In this document: positions 22,489 to 29,336 of the stretch, in pieces | How positions within the stretch are numbered: the stretch's first letter is position 1 | How the letters are laid out: each line of letters starts with the position of its first letter | IMG/VR virus record: IMGVR_UViG_3300032087_000579 | Location: 1-35,062 of that record | Origin: a virus | Length of the DNA: 35,062 bases | Reading direction: 5' to 3' (one strand) | Program-made: the position numbers and the translations under genes | Notes under the pieces: model-generated | Databases searched by the model: none | The model's input: the letters and a program-made list of their open reading frames with translations, nothing else | Told to the model about the DNA's origin: nothing

Positions 22489-23002
22489 TGCATATAGAAC
22501 TAGAGCATAAAAGCCTAAAAACGCTAGCTTTTGCATTTTTCTTACCTTTATTACTGCATTAATGCAAAAATTTCCGCTTTACTAAATAACAAAAGCCTAA
22601 TTTTACTAAGGTTTTACTAATGCAATAGAGCATTAGAGCTTTTTGCTAAAAGCCTAAATTTACTAGGGTTTTGCGTTTTTGATACCTTTATTAGAGCATT
22701 AGAGCAAGTCCTAATTTTACTAAGGTTTTTCTTTTTGCTTTCTTGAAAAAGTCCTAAGAGGTGTAATAGAGCATTATAGCTTAAAATAGGGCTGATTTTT
22801 TTGGCTTACTAAATTTAAAAGCCTAATTTTACTAAGGATTTATTTTTTCTTAATGCATTGGAACTATTGCGGAAAGTCCTAATAAACCTAGCTTTTTGGT
22901 TTTTCCTACCTTTATTAGTACAATAGGGCTTATTTATTCTAAATATTTTTGAAATATTATTTTTTTTTTATTATTATGGGAAGTGCATAAGGAGATAAAA
23001 AT
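22489..23002. repeat. Non-coding AT-rich repeat array
   Basis: About 500 bases without a gene. A 25-base element, consensus AAAAGCCTAATTTTACTAAGG plus TTTT, recurs at 22509-22532 (diverged), 22591-22615, 22648-22672, 22706-22730, 22746-22763 (partial), 22817-22841 and 22873-22897. TACCTTTATTA occurs exactly at 22543-22553, 22683-22693 and 22907-22917. GAGCATTA or GCATTA boxes lie between, including the 12-base palindrome TGCATTAATGCA at 22555-22566. The right end (about 22930-22975) is nearly pure A/T. One diverged copy of the 25-base element lies at 1234-1258. This suits an origin with iterons and an unwinding region, a partition-like site, or a regulator binding array. Confidence 0.75.
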
Positions 23003-23182
23003 ATGGCTGAAATAGTCGCAATAGAAAATAGTATATGGGGTAAGCCTGTGCTTTGGAAACGGAACGAAGCTGGAGCTTTGTTTAGCGAACCATTGCCTAA
23101 CGGGATTACTCGTCTGGAGGATAGTGTTAAATCTGGTAGCGCCTCTGCTGAGTTGCCTACTACCGAACACGCTCACGCCTGA
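23003..23182 (+). CDS. Small hypothetical protein, 59 aa
   Basis: AAGGAG 8 nt before ATG 23003 is one of the best ribosome binding sites in the window. The product starts MAEIVAIENSIWGKPVLWKR and ends with an Ala/Glu/His tail. It is soluble and unrecognised. It is the first gene after the repeat array and overlaps the start of the lysozyme-like gene by 59 bases, so it probably controls or couples that gene's translation. Confidence 0.7.
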   Translation: MAEIVAIENSIWGKPVLWKRNEAGALFSEPLPNGITRLEDSVKSGSASAELPTTEHAHA

Positions 23183-23543
23183 TACTCTCGACTCGTATCG
23201 GGTTTGTCAAGAACAATCTTTAATAATAGAACACGTTATTGAGTGGCAACCGCTAGTAGAAAAATATTTCGACGACGCTGATGTCGTAAAAGCTCTTACA
23301 ATTATTTATTGTGAAAGTTCAGGACGTCCGTCTGCTATAAATACAAATTCAAATGAAAGTAAGGACATAGGCTTATTTCAATTTAATGACTTCACTTGGA
23401 ATTGGCTTAAAGAAAAATTAAAGATTAAAGATACTAGGTATAATCCTGAAACTAATGTAGCCGTAGCTTCTTGGTTGGTTTATAACGACGGCTGGTTTCA
23501 TTGGAACGCTAGTAAGAAATGTTGGGGGAAATATGACGGTTGA
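23124..23543 (+). CDS. Lysozyme-like lytic transglycosylase
   Basis: 139 residues. Pattern ALTIIYCESSGRPSAINTN (about 57-75, candidate catalytic Glu64), then DIGLFQFNDFTW (81-92) and NVAVASWLVYNDGWFHWNA is the SLT/lysozyme fold that cleaves glycan strands of peptidoglycan. Start is GTG 23124, with GGAGG 23117-23121 just upstream, inside the previous gene. The N-terminus is hydrophobic (LNLVAPLLSCLLPN) with a lipobox-like LLSC, so it may be exported by itself. It may be the endolysin or a virion-associated lysin. Lying apart from the holin-like genes, it is separated from them by the phosphoesterase and the repeat array. Confidence 0.8.
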   Translation: MLNLVAPLLSCLLPNTLTPDTLDSYRVCQEQSLIIEHVIEWQPLVEKYFDDADVVKALTIIYCESSGRPSAINTNSNESKDIGLFQFNDFTWNWLKEKLKIKDTRYNPETNVAVASWLVYNDGWFHWNASKKCWGKYDG

Positions 23544-23601
23544 ACAATTTTTATTAATTATTATTTTAGTGATACAAATTGTAACTTTTCGATTAAAATA
23601 A
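23533..23601 (+). CDS. Tiny single-pass membrane protein, 22 aa
   Basis: ATG 23533 overlaps the end of the transglycosylase gene and follows GGGGGAA. The product MTVEQFLLIIILVIQIVTFR is almost one membrane helix. Proteins of this size act as regulators or lysis helpers in other systems. It is followed by an AAGGA-led ParB-like gene. Confidence 0.5.
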   Translation: MTVEQFLLIIILVIQIVTFRLK

Positions 23602-23618
23602 AACACAATAAGGAATTT

Positions 23619-24227
23619 ATGGCTGAACAATTTGCGGAAGTTGATGTAAGGGATTTAAAAGAATATCCTGACAACGCTCGTATCGGCGACGTAATTGCAA
23701 TTTCTGAATCTCTTTTAGAAAATAAACAATACCGCCCTTTAGTCGTCAATCGTAAAGACAATGTTATTCTCGCTGGTAATCATACTTACCGTGCTATTAA
23801 ACGCTTAGGCTGGGCGAAAGCTCTTGTCTGGTATGTTGATGTTAATGACCAACAAGCAAAACAAATTGTACTTGTTGATAATAAATTAAATGACGACGCA
23901 ACTTACGATTATGAAAAACTTGAAAAAGCTATTAAAGAATTACAAGATGTTGGAGAGTTAATTGGTTCTGGTTATACGGCTGATTCGGTTGCTGAACTGC
24001 TGGATAATGTTGAGGCGGAAGTTCCGTTTATTCCGCCTCAACGCCCTAAAGCTGAAGCTAATGTAACTCCTGTATTAGATATCGTTCTTTTGTTAAATGA
24101 CGAAAAGTTTGATAAATATAAAACTGCTATAAATATTATTTCTGATTATTTTAAATGCAATCCAACTACGGCTGGTTTAAAAGCCGTCGAGCTTTACGCA
24201 AAGAAAGTTGAAGCAAATGAAGTATGA
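23619..24227 (+). CDS. ParB/Srx-fold nucleotide-binding domain protein 1
   Basis: 202 residues. The ParB N-terminal pattern is clear: LKEYPDNAR (13-21), QYRPLVVNRKDNVILAGNHTY (37-57, with GNHTYRAI at 53-60) and KQIVLVDNKLNDDATYD. No HTH domain of plasmid partition ParB follows, only ~80 residues of helices. ParB-fold proteins bind CTP or ATP, and phage copies often accompany DNA-modification genes. AAGGAATTT precedes ATG. The next gene is a diverged paralogue, so duplication has occurred. As first genes of the modification operon they may activate a substrate or guide enzymes on DNA. Both roles are inference. Confidence 0.82.
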   Translation: MAEQFAEVDVRDLKEYPDNARIGDVIAISESLLENKQYRPLVVNRKDNVILAGNHTYRAIKRLGWAKALVWYVDVNDQQAKQIVLVDNKLNDDATYDYEKLEKAIKELQDVGELIGSGYTADSVAELLDNVEAEVPFIPPQRPKAEANVTPVLDIVLLLNDEKFDKYKTAINIISDYFKCNPTTAGLKAVELYAKKVEANEV

Positions 24228-24927
24228 AATAAAAGAAGTTGATATTAATTCTTTAAAAGAATTTCCTAACAATCCTCGTTCTAGTGATTTAGAACCTATA
24301 AAAATATCTTTAGAAAAACACGGGCAATATCGTCCGCTAACTGTAAATCAACACAACAATCAAATTCTTACTGGTAACCATACTTGGCTTGCTATGAAAG
24401 AACTTGGCTACAAAACTTGTAATGTAATGTTTGTTGATGTCGATGAAAATAAAGCACGTAAAATTGTTCTTGTTGATAATCGTATGAACGAGCTGGCTTC
24501 GTACGATAAATCTAAATTATCTAATATGCTTGGCGACCTTATGGAGCTGGGCGAATTGTTTGGTACTGGTTATTCTGCTGACGAAGTTGATAATATGTTT
24601 GCTGAAACTGAACAATTAGAGGAAACTGACTTCGAGGAATTTACTGGTGGTTTTGCTTTGAGTGAGGACGAAATCGCCGACATAGAAAAACGCATACAAA
24701 CGCCTACTGAAAAAAAATCGAGCGAACGCCTTAATGAAATTATTTTGGCTTTATATAAAGAGGAATACGATAAGTACCAAGAAAATATACAAATAATTTC
24801 TAATGGTCTTTCCATAGGAACTACTGAAGCTTTGTTCTTATCTGTTATTACTTTGGCTGACGAAATATCAGCTGGTCAAGTTAATCGTCCTACTTTGTTA
24901 AATAAAATATTTAAAAGTGGAAATTAA
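24217..24927 (+). CDS. ParB/Srx-fold nucleotide-binding domain protein 2
   Basis: 236 residues from ATG 24217. It repeats the motifs of its neighbour: LKEFPNNPRSSD (13-24), QYRPLTVNQHNNQILTGNHTW and KIVLVDNRMNELASYDKSKL. It has a longer acidic C-terminal half (EETDFEEFTGGFALSEDE) and a helical end. Overlaps at both ends (11 bases with the previous gene, 11 with the next) make the three genes a tight translational unit. An upstream TTG at 24208 is an alternative start. No partition HTH is visible. Confidence 0.82.
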   Translation: MKYEIKEVDINSLKEFPNNPRSSDLEPIKISLEKHGQYRPLTVNQHNNQILTGNHTWLAMKELGYKTCNVMFVDVDENKARKIVLVDNRMNELASYDKSKLSNMLGDLMELGELFGTGYSADEVDNMFAETEQLEETDFEEFTGGFALSEDEIADIEKRIQTPTEKKSSERLNEIILALYKEEYDKYQENIQIISNGLSIGTTEALFLSVITLADEISAGQVNRPTLLNKIFKSGN

Positions 24928-25789
24928 AGACGAACAAGTCTTTGTCGATTATTTAGAATTTCATAATAATCAAATGCTATCTAAAGATATTGACCCTGTT
25001 TATCCTGTCCTTAAATACACTTTGGATTCTTTAAATTTAAATATTGAACAGAAAATGTGGTGTATTCTTTTGTACGTTGCTTATTACCAAATTGGTTCTG
25101 GGTTTAAAGCTTTTGAGGAATATCCATTTATTGAAGTTCCCGATACCTGCTTGTCTTTACCGTGCGAAACTGAAAGGCGTAATCATCGCGTACCCGAAAG
25201 GCTTGCAAAACATTTTGAAAGCATTGTTGATGTAGCTTATTGGAACGGTAGTTTATTTTCTTATTTCTCTAAAGGCTTTACTTTTAATAGACGTGAAAAT
25301 TGGCTTCTATTAAATGAAAGGTTAATGAAGTTCTGGGGTAATGGTCGCTGGGCTGGTTATAAAACTGCTGAAATATTTATGAAAGTTCTTGACTTTGATG
25401 TTGAACCTACTGATATGGGACACAATGGAGCGTCTGGCTCTAGGCGTGGTCTTGAAATATTATTTAATAATGTGCCGTCTGGTAATTCCAGTAATGATAT
25501 TAAGGAACTTGATTTATTAAGTAATGAACTTGTCCTAACTATGAACGACCGAGGATATCACGCAACTATTGAAACTGCTGAAACATCTCTTTGTGATTTT
25601 AATTCTAAATTAAAAGGGCGATACTATACGGGAATTGATATTGATAAAATGCAAACCGCCTTAAAAGAAGTACCTAGCAAATATACGGATTTATTATTTG
25701 AAGCTCGTAAAGAAACTTTACCACATCAATTTCTTGGCGAGTTAAATAATTGGGACGGTGTAAGGAAAGATGTTAAGCTTCGGTCTTGA
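24917..25789 (+). CDS. Thymine-hypermodification transferase (AADT / alpha-glutamyl-putrescinyl-thymine pyrophosphorylase-like)
   Basis: 290 residues, GTG start overlapping the ParB-like gene. The key region is WGNGRWAGYKTAEIFMKVL (140-158) followed by HNGASGSRRGLEILF (169-183). It resembles the DNA-glycosylase-like helical family that displaces the (pyro)phosphate from activated 5-hydroxymethyl-uracil in DNA with an amino acid or polyamine ('w.AY...DL.......GpGSrRGL'). Aravind and colleagues named the group aGPT-Pplase, and members in phages with modified T were later shown to be amino-acid:DNA transferases. Assignment is from motif memory. The adjacent kinase and dioxygenase strongly support it. 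The amino acid used cannot be read from sequence. Confidence 0.72.
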   Translation: MEIKDEQVFVDYLEFHNNQMLSKDIDPVYPVLKYTLDSLNLNIEQKMWCILLYVAYYQIGSGFKAFEEYPFIEVPDTCLSLPCETERRNHRVPERLAKHFESIVDVAYWNGSLFSYFSKGFTFNRRENWLLLNERLMKFWGNGRWAGYKTAEIFMKVLDFDVEPTDMGHNGASGSRRGLEILFNNVPSGNSSNDIKELDLLSNELVLTMNDRGYHATIETAETSLCDFNSKLKGRYYTGIDIDKMQTALKEVPSKYTDLLFEARKETLPHQFLGELNNWDGVRKDVKLRS

Positions 25790-26633
25790 ATTAGAACTTC
25801 CTGATATTGATACCTCTGTTGAAATACCAGAGGAACTTGGCTCGTACGATAGGCAAGATTATACAATCGTAAATAATTGCGGTGTTGCAAATGACAATTT
25901 AAAAAAATTTGTATTAATTGGTTCTGAAATAAATACAACTCCTACTGAAAGTGTTATTGAACAATTACATATTGTTGAAAAGCTTTACAAATTGTTTGAT
26001 ACAAAAACAAATCATAAAAGTAATTTGCATATTCACGTGGGCGTTAATGATATGTTGCACTCGGTTGAAATGATTAAAGAGTTTCAATTCTATGTAAATA
26101 AATACGAGGACTTTGTTTATTATTTTATAGACCCAATGCCCGTTCCTAATTCTGAATTAATGAGGCAAAGAATTGCACACGTAAGAAAATCACATCAAAC
26201 TAAATTAACTCGTGAAGCAAAGAAACTAATTGCAACTGCGCGTAATCACTCTCAATTAAGGAATGCTCTTGCCGTTAATCGTATTAGTAGGCGAGCTGGT
26301 ATAAATTTAAAAAGCTTGTATTCAAATGGAACGATTGAATTTAGACATTTTTTTGGAACAGACGATATACAAGAATATGCTTCCGCTCTTGTCTGGTGTG
26401 AGCATTTTGTTAAGTGCTTTCTTTCTCAAAGAAATCCATTTGCAAGTTTTGAAAGTATGAATTTAAAACTACCGCGTATGGCTGAGTTCAACGAAACTTT
26501 ACAACTTGGTTTTGAATTTACAAATAAAAAAGTTAAAGAAAAATTTGGAGAAGCTGAATATCTTAAACGCTTACAATTTATGAAAGAAAGGGGAAAAGTT
26601 GAAGCCAAACATCTTGGTAGTATGTTCGGGTAA
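25770..26633 (+). CDS. Amidoligase (glutamine-synthetase-fold COOH-NH2 ligase)
   Basis: 287 residues. All marks of the Amidoligase_2 family are present: FGLELEL (4-10), GSEINTTP (51-58, Glu53), NLHIHVG (85-91, His87/His89) and NGTIEFRHFFGT (186-197, Glu190/Arg192). These enzymes use ATP to join a carboxylate to an amine. It starts in an overlap of 20 bases with the transferase gene, with AAGGA before ATG, so it is made with the modification enzymes. I infer it may extend an amino-acid-bearing base, or a small precursor, through an amide bond. Peptide or protein tagging is the alternative role seen for other members. Confidence 0.85.
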   Translation: MLSFGLELELPDIDTSVEIPEELGSYDRQDYTIVNNCGVANDNLKKFVLIGSEINTTPTESVIEQLHIVEKLYKLFDTKTNHKSNLHIHVGVNDMLHSVEMIKEFQFYVNKYEDFVYYFIDPMPVPNSELMRQRIAHVRKSHQTKLTREAKKLIATARNHSQLRNALAVNRISRRAGINLKSLYSNGTIEFRHFFGTDDIQEYASALVWCEHFVKCFLSQRNPFASFESMNLKLPRMAEFNETLQLGFEFTNKKVKEKFGEAEYLKRLQFMKERGKVEAKHLGSMFG

Positions 26634-26997
26634 TATAAATCGTTCTGCCGTTGCCGAACAAATGTTTAAAGACAAAGGTTATACAAATGTTGATTCGGCT
26701 GGGTTAGGTAAAGGCGCGTTAAAAGGTCTGCCCGCTACTAAAAGAATTATGAACGCGTATGGGAAATTTTTTGAACACAAAAGTAAGCAAGTTGATTTCT
26801 TGTTAGTTGAGTGGGCTGACGTTATTTATTGTATGGGTAGTGGTCAAGTAAGTAAGCTCAATAAAAAGTTCTTAACTAACAAAGCTCGTAGGCTGGCTGA
26901 TTACAATATTGCTGACCCGCATTTTACGAAAGAATATGCGCTAGCGGTTGTTCAAATTAAAAAAGAAGTAGAAAGGATATTATGCGAATTGGAATAA
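26599..26997 (+). CDS. Low-molecular-weight phosphotyrosine-phosphatase-fold protein
   Basis: 132 residues from TTG 26599 (GGGGA upstream). The P-loop is ILVVCSGNINRSAVAE: Cys9, five residues, Arg15, Ser16. The general acid is Asp106 in IADPHF. The fold is complete, so it should be an active phosphatase or arsenate-reductase-like enzyme. It overlaps the amidoligase gene by 35 bases and the FAD gene by 16. Such enzymes are rare in phage modification clusters as far as I know. It may remove phosphate from a modified-base intermediate or recycle a by-product. Host-protein dephosphorylation is the alternative. Confidence 0.85.
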   Translation: MKPNILVVCSGNINRSAVAEQMFKDKGYTNVDSAGLGKGALKGLPATKRIMNAYGKFFEHKSKQVDFLLVEWADVIYCMGSGQVSKLNKKFLTNKARRLADYNIADPHFTKEYALAVVQIKKEVERILCELE

Positions 26998-27767
26998 TTG
27001 GAAATGGAATAGCTGGCTCTATGGCTAAAAAGATTGCTATTAAAAATGGTTATGAAGCAAAAATTCACTCGACCAATAGAGATGTTGCTTCTCGTTCTGC
27101 GCTGGCTACGATACGTCCTACTTGGTTTTCAAAAGACCAAAGGGCAAACATTGAGGAAAGCTGGGCTTGGTATGAGGAATTTGGCGCTACTGTAACTCGT
27201 TCCGCTTGGGTAAGTAGTTGGCGTAATGATAAAGTCGTTGAACAGGATTCGTGGTGGCTGGTAAATCCATTAAGCGTTTTAGAAGCTCCTGATTATCTTT
27301 CTGAAGTTTGGCATATTGACCAGATTAAAAGGTTTGGCTATGACGCGGTGCTTGACGCTCGTGGTATAAATTTAAATAAAAATCTAAATAAGTTCTGGGG
27401 AGCTACGTTGGTAAGTAGGTCTGCTGAAATGTTAAACGCTCCGTACCGTGTTCATCACGTCCGCCCATATCATTCTATTCAAATTGTAAAAACTGACGGA
27501 GCCGTTCGTCTGGGTTCAAGCATAAGTAAAGATAAAGAAAAATGTAAGCTTCAAGTATTTGATATGTTGGACTTGGCTGAAAAACTTGGGTTAGTGTCTG
27601 AAGTTAATGATTGGTCTTTGTCTATGGGCGTTAGGACGCAAACTGTAAGTAAAGATGTTATCGTTCCAAGTGTGAAAGAAAATTTTACTTCTATTGGTGG
27701 CTTGCATAGAGTTGGCTATGGTCTTGCTCCGTCTTTAATTGCTAGGTGGCTTGATTCGTTATGTTAA
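26982..27767 (+). CDS. FAD-dependent oxidoreductase, DAO/glycine-oxidase-like
   Basis: 261 residues. The dinucleotide fold starts at once: MRIGIIGNGIAGSMAKKIAI (GxGxxG at 7-12). SALATIRPTWF (36-46) sits where amino-acid oxidases carry their flavin-contact loop, and the end has IGGLHRVGYGLAPSLIARWL, the usual second FAD motif. It is shorter than typical DAO enzymes (about 350-400). In thymidine-hypermodifying phages a FAD enzyme acts on the amino acid already joined to the base, giving an aminomethyl product. That reaction is my leading hypothesis. AAGGATATT precedes the start. Confidence 0.75.
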   Translation: MRIGIIGNGIAGSMAKKIAIKNGYEAKIHSTNRDVASRSALATIRPTWFSKDQRANIEESWAWYEEFGATVTRSAWVSSWRNDKVVEQDSWWLVNPLSVLEAPDYLSEVWHIDQIKRFGYDAVLDARGINLNKNLNKFWGATLVSRSAEMLNAPYRVHHVRPYHSIQIVKTDGAVRLGSSISKDKEKCKLQVFDMLDLAEKLGLVSEVNDWSLSMGVRTQTVSKDVIVPSVKENFTSIGGLHRVGYGLAPSLIARWLDSLC

Positions 27768-28318
27768 ATACTTTTTATATTATTGGCGCTCCAGCGTGCG
27801 GTAAATCTACTCAAATGGAAAAAATAATGCACGGCTGGGAAGTTGTTGAACAATTTACGAAGCCAATTAGATACACCGTGTATCGTTCTGGTAAAAACTT
27901 AAATATATATTTAGGTAAAAAGCACGAAGTTTTTTCTGGTACCGATACTCTTTCTTTTACTGCAATTAAGTTTATGAACGGTTTGTATTCTGCTTGGTCA
28001 AGTCTTGAGAAAATTAATTGCGTTGTTGCTGAGGGCGATAGGTTGGCTAATGCAAAGTTCTTTGATACTGCTAAACGTTATGGCGATTTACATTTGTTAA
28101 GTTTAGAACTTGACGAACTTGTTCGTAATGAACGTGCTGAAGCTAGGGCAAAGGCAAACAATTTAGATGTCCAGAATTATGAGTGGGTTAAATCTCGAAT
28201 AACAAAACATAATAAACTTGCTGAACAATATGGCGCTTATCGGATAGATTGCACTGGTAAAGGTAAAGATAAAGTCTTTGTGGAAATTGCTGAAAAATTT
28301 AGTAACATTGGGTTATGA
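27761..28318 (+). CDS. P-loop kinase, probable 5-hydroxymethyl-uracil DNA kinase
   Basis: 185 residues. Walker A is GAPACGKST (9-17). A later CVVAEGDR segment (about 87-94) serves as Walker B-like acidic site. Basic residues in RNERAEARAKANN form the lid-like region. The size and gene company fit the phage 5-hmdU DNA kinases, which phosphorylate the hydroxymethyl group in DNA to activate it for the transferase. The sequence alone would only say small P-loop kinase. ATG 27761 overlaps the FAD gene by 7 bases and its stop overlaps the next start (ATGA). Confidence 0.72.
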   Translation: MLNTFYIIGAPACGKSTQMEKIMHGWEVVEQFTKPIRYTVYRSGKNLNIYLGKKHEVFSGTDTLSFTAIKFMNGLYSAWSSLEKINCVVAEGDRLANAKFFDTAKRYGDLHLLSLELDELVRNERAEARAKANNLDVQNYEWVKSRITKHNKLAEQYGAYRIDCTGKGKDKVFVEIAEKFSNIGL

Positions 28319-28476
28319 ACGCACTAATTGAATTAATTAAACAAATAGATATAAGTAAATATAGTCAAGACGAATTTAGAGCGATTGTCGATGAAATTGT
28401 TTTGCATTGGAAAGCTAATAACTTTGATAAGGTTCTTGATAAGTCTGGCTGGCTAGACATTGGGGGTTCTGGTTGA
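28315..28476 (+). CDS. Small hypothetical protein inside the modification operon, 53 aa
   Basis: Coupled on both sides: ATGA with the kinase stop, and its last bases contain the TTG of the dioxygenase gene. The product MNALIELIKQIDISKYSQDE is helical and ends WLDIGGSG. No family is recognised. Retention between two modification enzymes with strict overlaps suggests a small subunit or adaptor of one of them. Confidence 0.65.
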   Translation: MNALIELIKQIDISKYSQDEFRAIVDEIVLHWKANNFDKVLDKSGWLDIGGSG

Positions 28477-29336
28477 TTGATATAAGGTTAAGAAAAAAAA
28501 TTTCTCAAGAGGAGCTTGACCAAAAAAAAGGCAAGATACTTACTGACGAGGATTACAATTTATTAATTCATAAAGATACTACCGTGCGTGGTTTAGACGG
28601 TCGCGTAATTGCCGTCTTTCAAAAAGGTGTTATACCTGATTCTATTGTTGAGGAAACTTACGAAACTTTACACGAATTAAAAGGTTATCAAACTAACAAT
28701 AGAGGTCTTGCTTCTGGAACTCCGCGCCTTACTAAGAAACAGGGTATGCGTTCTGCTTCTGCTAAAAGTATTTCAAGCGCTATTGTTGGAAGCTTCGACG
28801 CTATGGGCGCAAAACAATATTGTAGGCTTACTGCGTTTAGTGGTCGTGAAATGGACAAGTATAAAAAGCTCTTTCCTCTATTTGTCTTTATTGGCGACGA
28901 AATGAAAAAGGTAGCACCCGATAGATACAACGCTCAAATGGAATTTGTTAATCGAACTCATCAAGATTGGGTTATTCCTAATACGCCATTTACTACGGTA
29001 ACTGTTAATAACTCCTACCCTACTGGCGTTCATACCGACAAAGGCGATTTAGACGAGGGTATCTCTACTCTTGCTTGTATTAAAAAAGGCGATATAGCTG
29101 GTGGGTATTTGGTTCTGCCTGAATATCGTATTGCTTTTAAAATGGAACATAAAGACTTGCTTATCTTTGACGCTCACCAATGGCACGGAAATACAGAGCT
29201 AATTAAAAATACTGAGGACGGCGAACGTATTTCTGTTGTTTGTTATTACCGTACCCGTATGGAAAATTGTGATTCTATGGAAAGCGAATACATTAAACGC
29301 TTAAAGGTTCAAGAAAAAAAATTAGTTAATGATTGA
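28473..29336 (+). CDS. TET/JBP-family 2-oxoglutarate/Fe(II) dioxygenase
   Basis: 287 residues. The jelly-roll metal site is readable: GVHTDKGD (His187, Asp189), FDAHQWHGNTE (distal His, probably His238) and ERISVVCYYR (2-oxoglutarate-binding Arg, probably Arg252). ARLTAF-like and STLACIKKGDIAGGYLVLPEY segments match TET/JBP proteins, which hydroxylate the 5-methyl group of thymine or 5-methylcytosine in DNA. Since I see no cytosine methyltransferase and the neighbours are thymine-type enzymes, thymine to 5-hydroxymethyl-uracil is the likely reaction. Start TTG 28473 follows GGGGG. Confidence 0.85.
   Translation: MIDIRLRKKISQEELDQKKGKILTDEDYNLLIHKDTTVRGLDGRVIAVFQKGVIPDSIVEETYETLHELKGYQTNNRGLASGTPRLTKKQGMRSASAKSISSAIVGSFDAMGAKQYCRLTAFSGREMDKYKKLFPLFVFIGDEMKKVAPDRYNAQMEFVNRTHQDWVIPNTPFTTVTVNNSYPTGVHTDKGDLDEGISTLACIKKGDIAGGYLVLPEYRIAFKMEHKDLLIFDAHQWHGNTELIKNTEDGERISVVCYYRTRMENCDSMESEYIKRLKVQEKKLVND

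Noticed and set aside
22591-22897. The 25-base repeats as a CRISPR array
   Set aside because: Spacing varies from 40 to 83 bases, copies differ at many positions, the intervals share their own motifs, and no cas gene is present.
22509-22897. Repeat copies as a series of intrinsic terminators
   Set aside because: Some copies can form AAAAGC...GCTTTT hairpins, but most stems have mismatches, there are too many copies, and the other boxes are not explained.
23619-24927. ParB-like pair as a plasmid-prophage partition system
   Set aside because: No ParA gene and no partition HTH domain in either protein. They are fused into a modification operon by gene overlaps. Kept only as a remote alternative.
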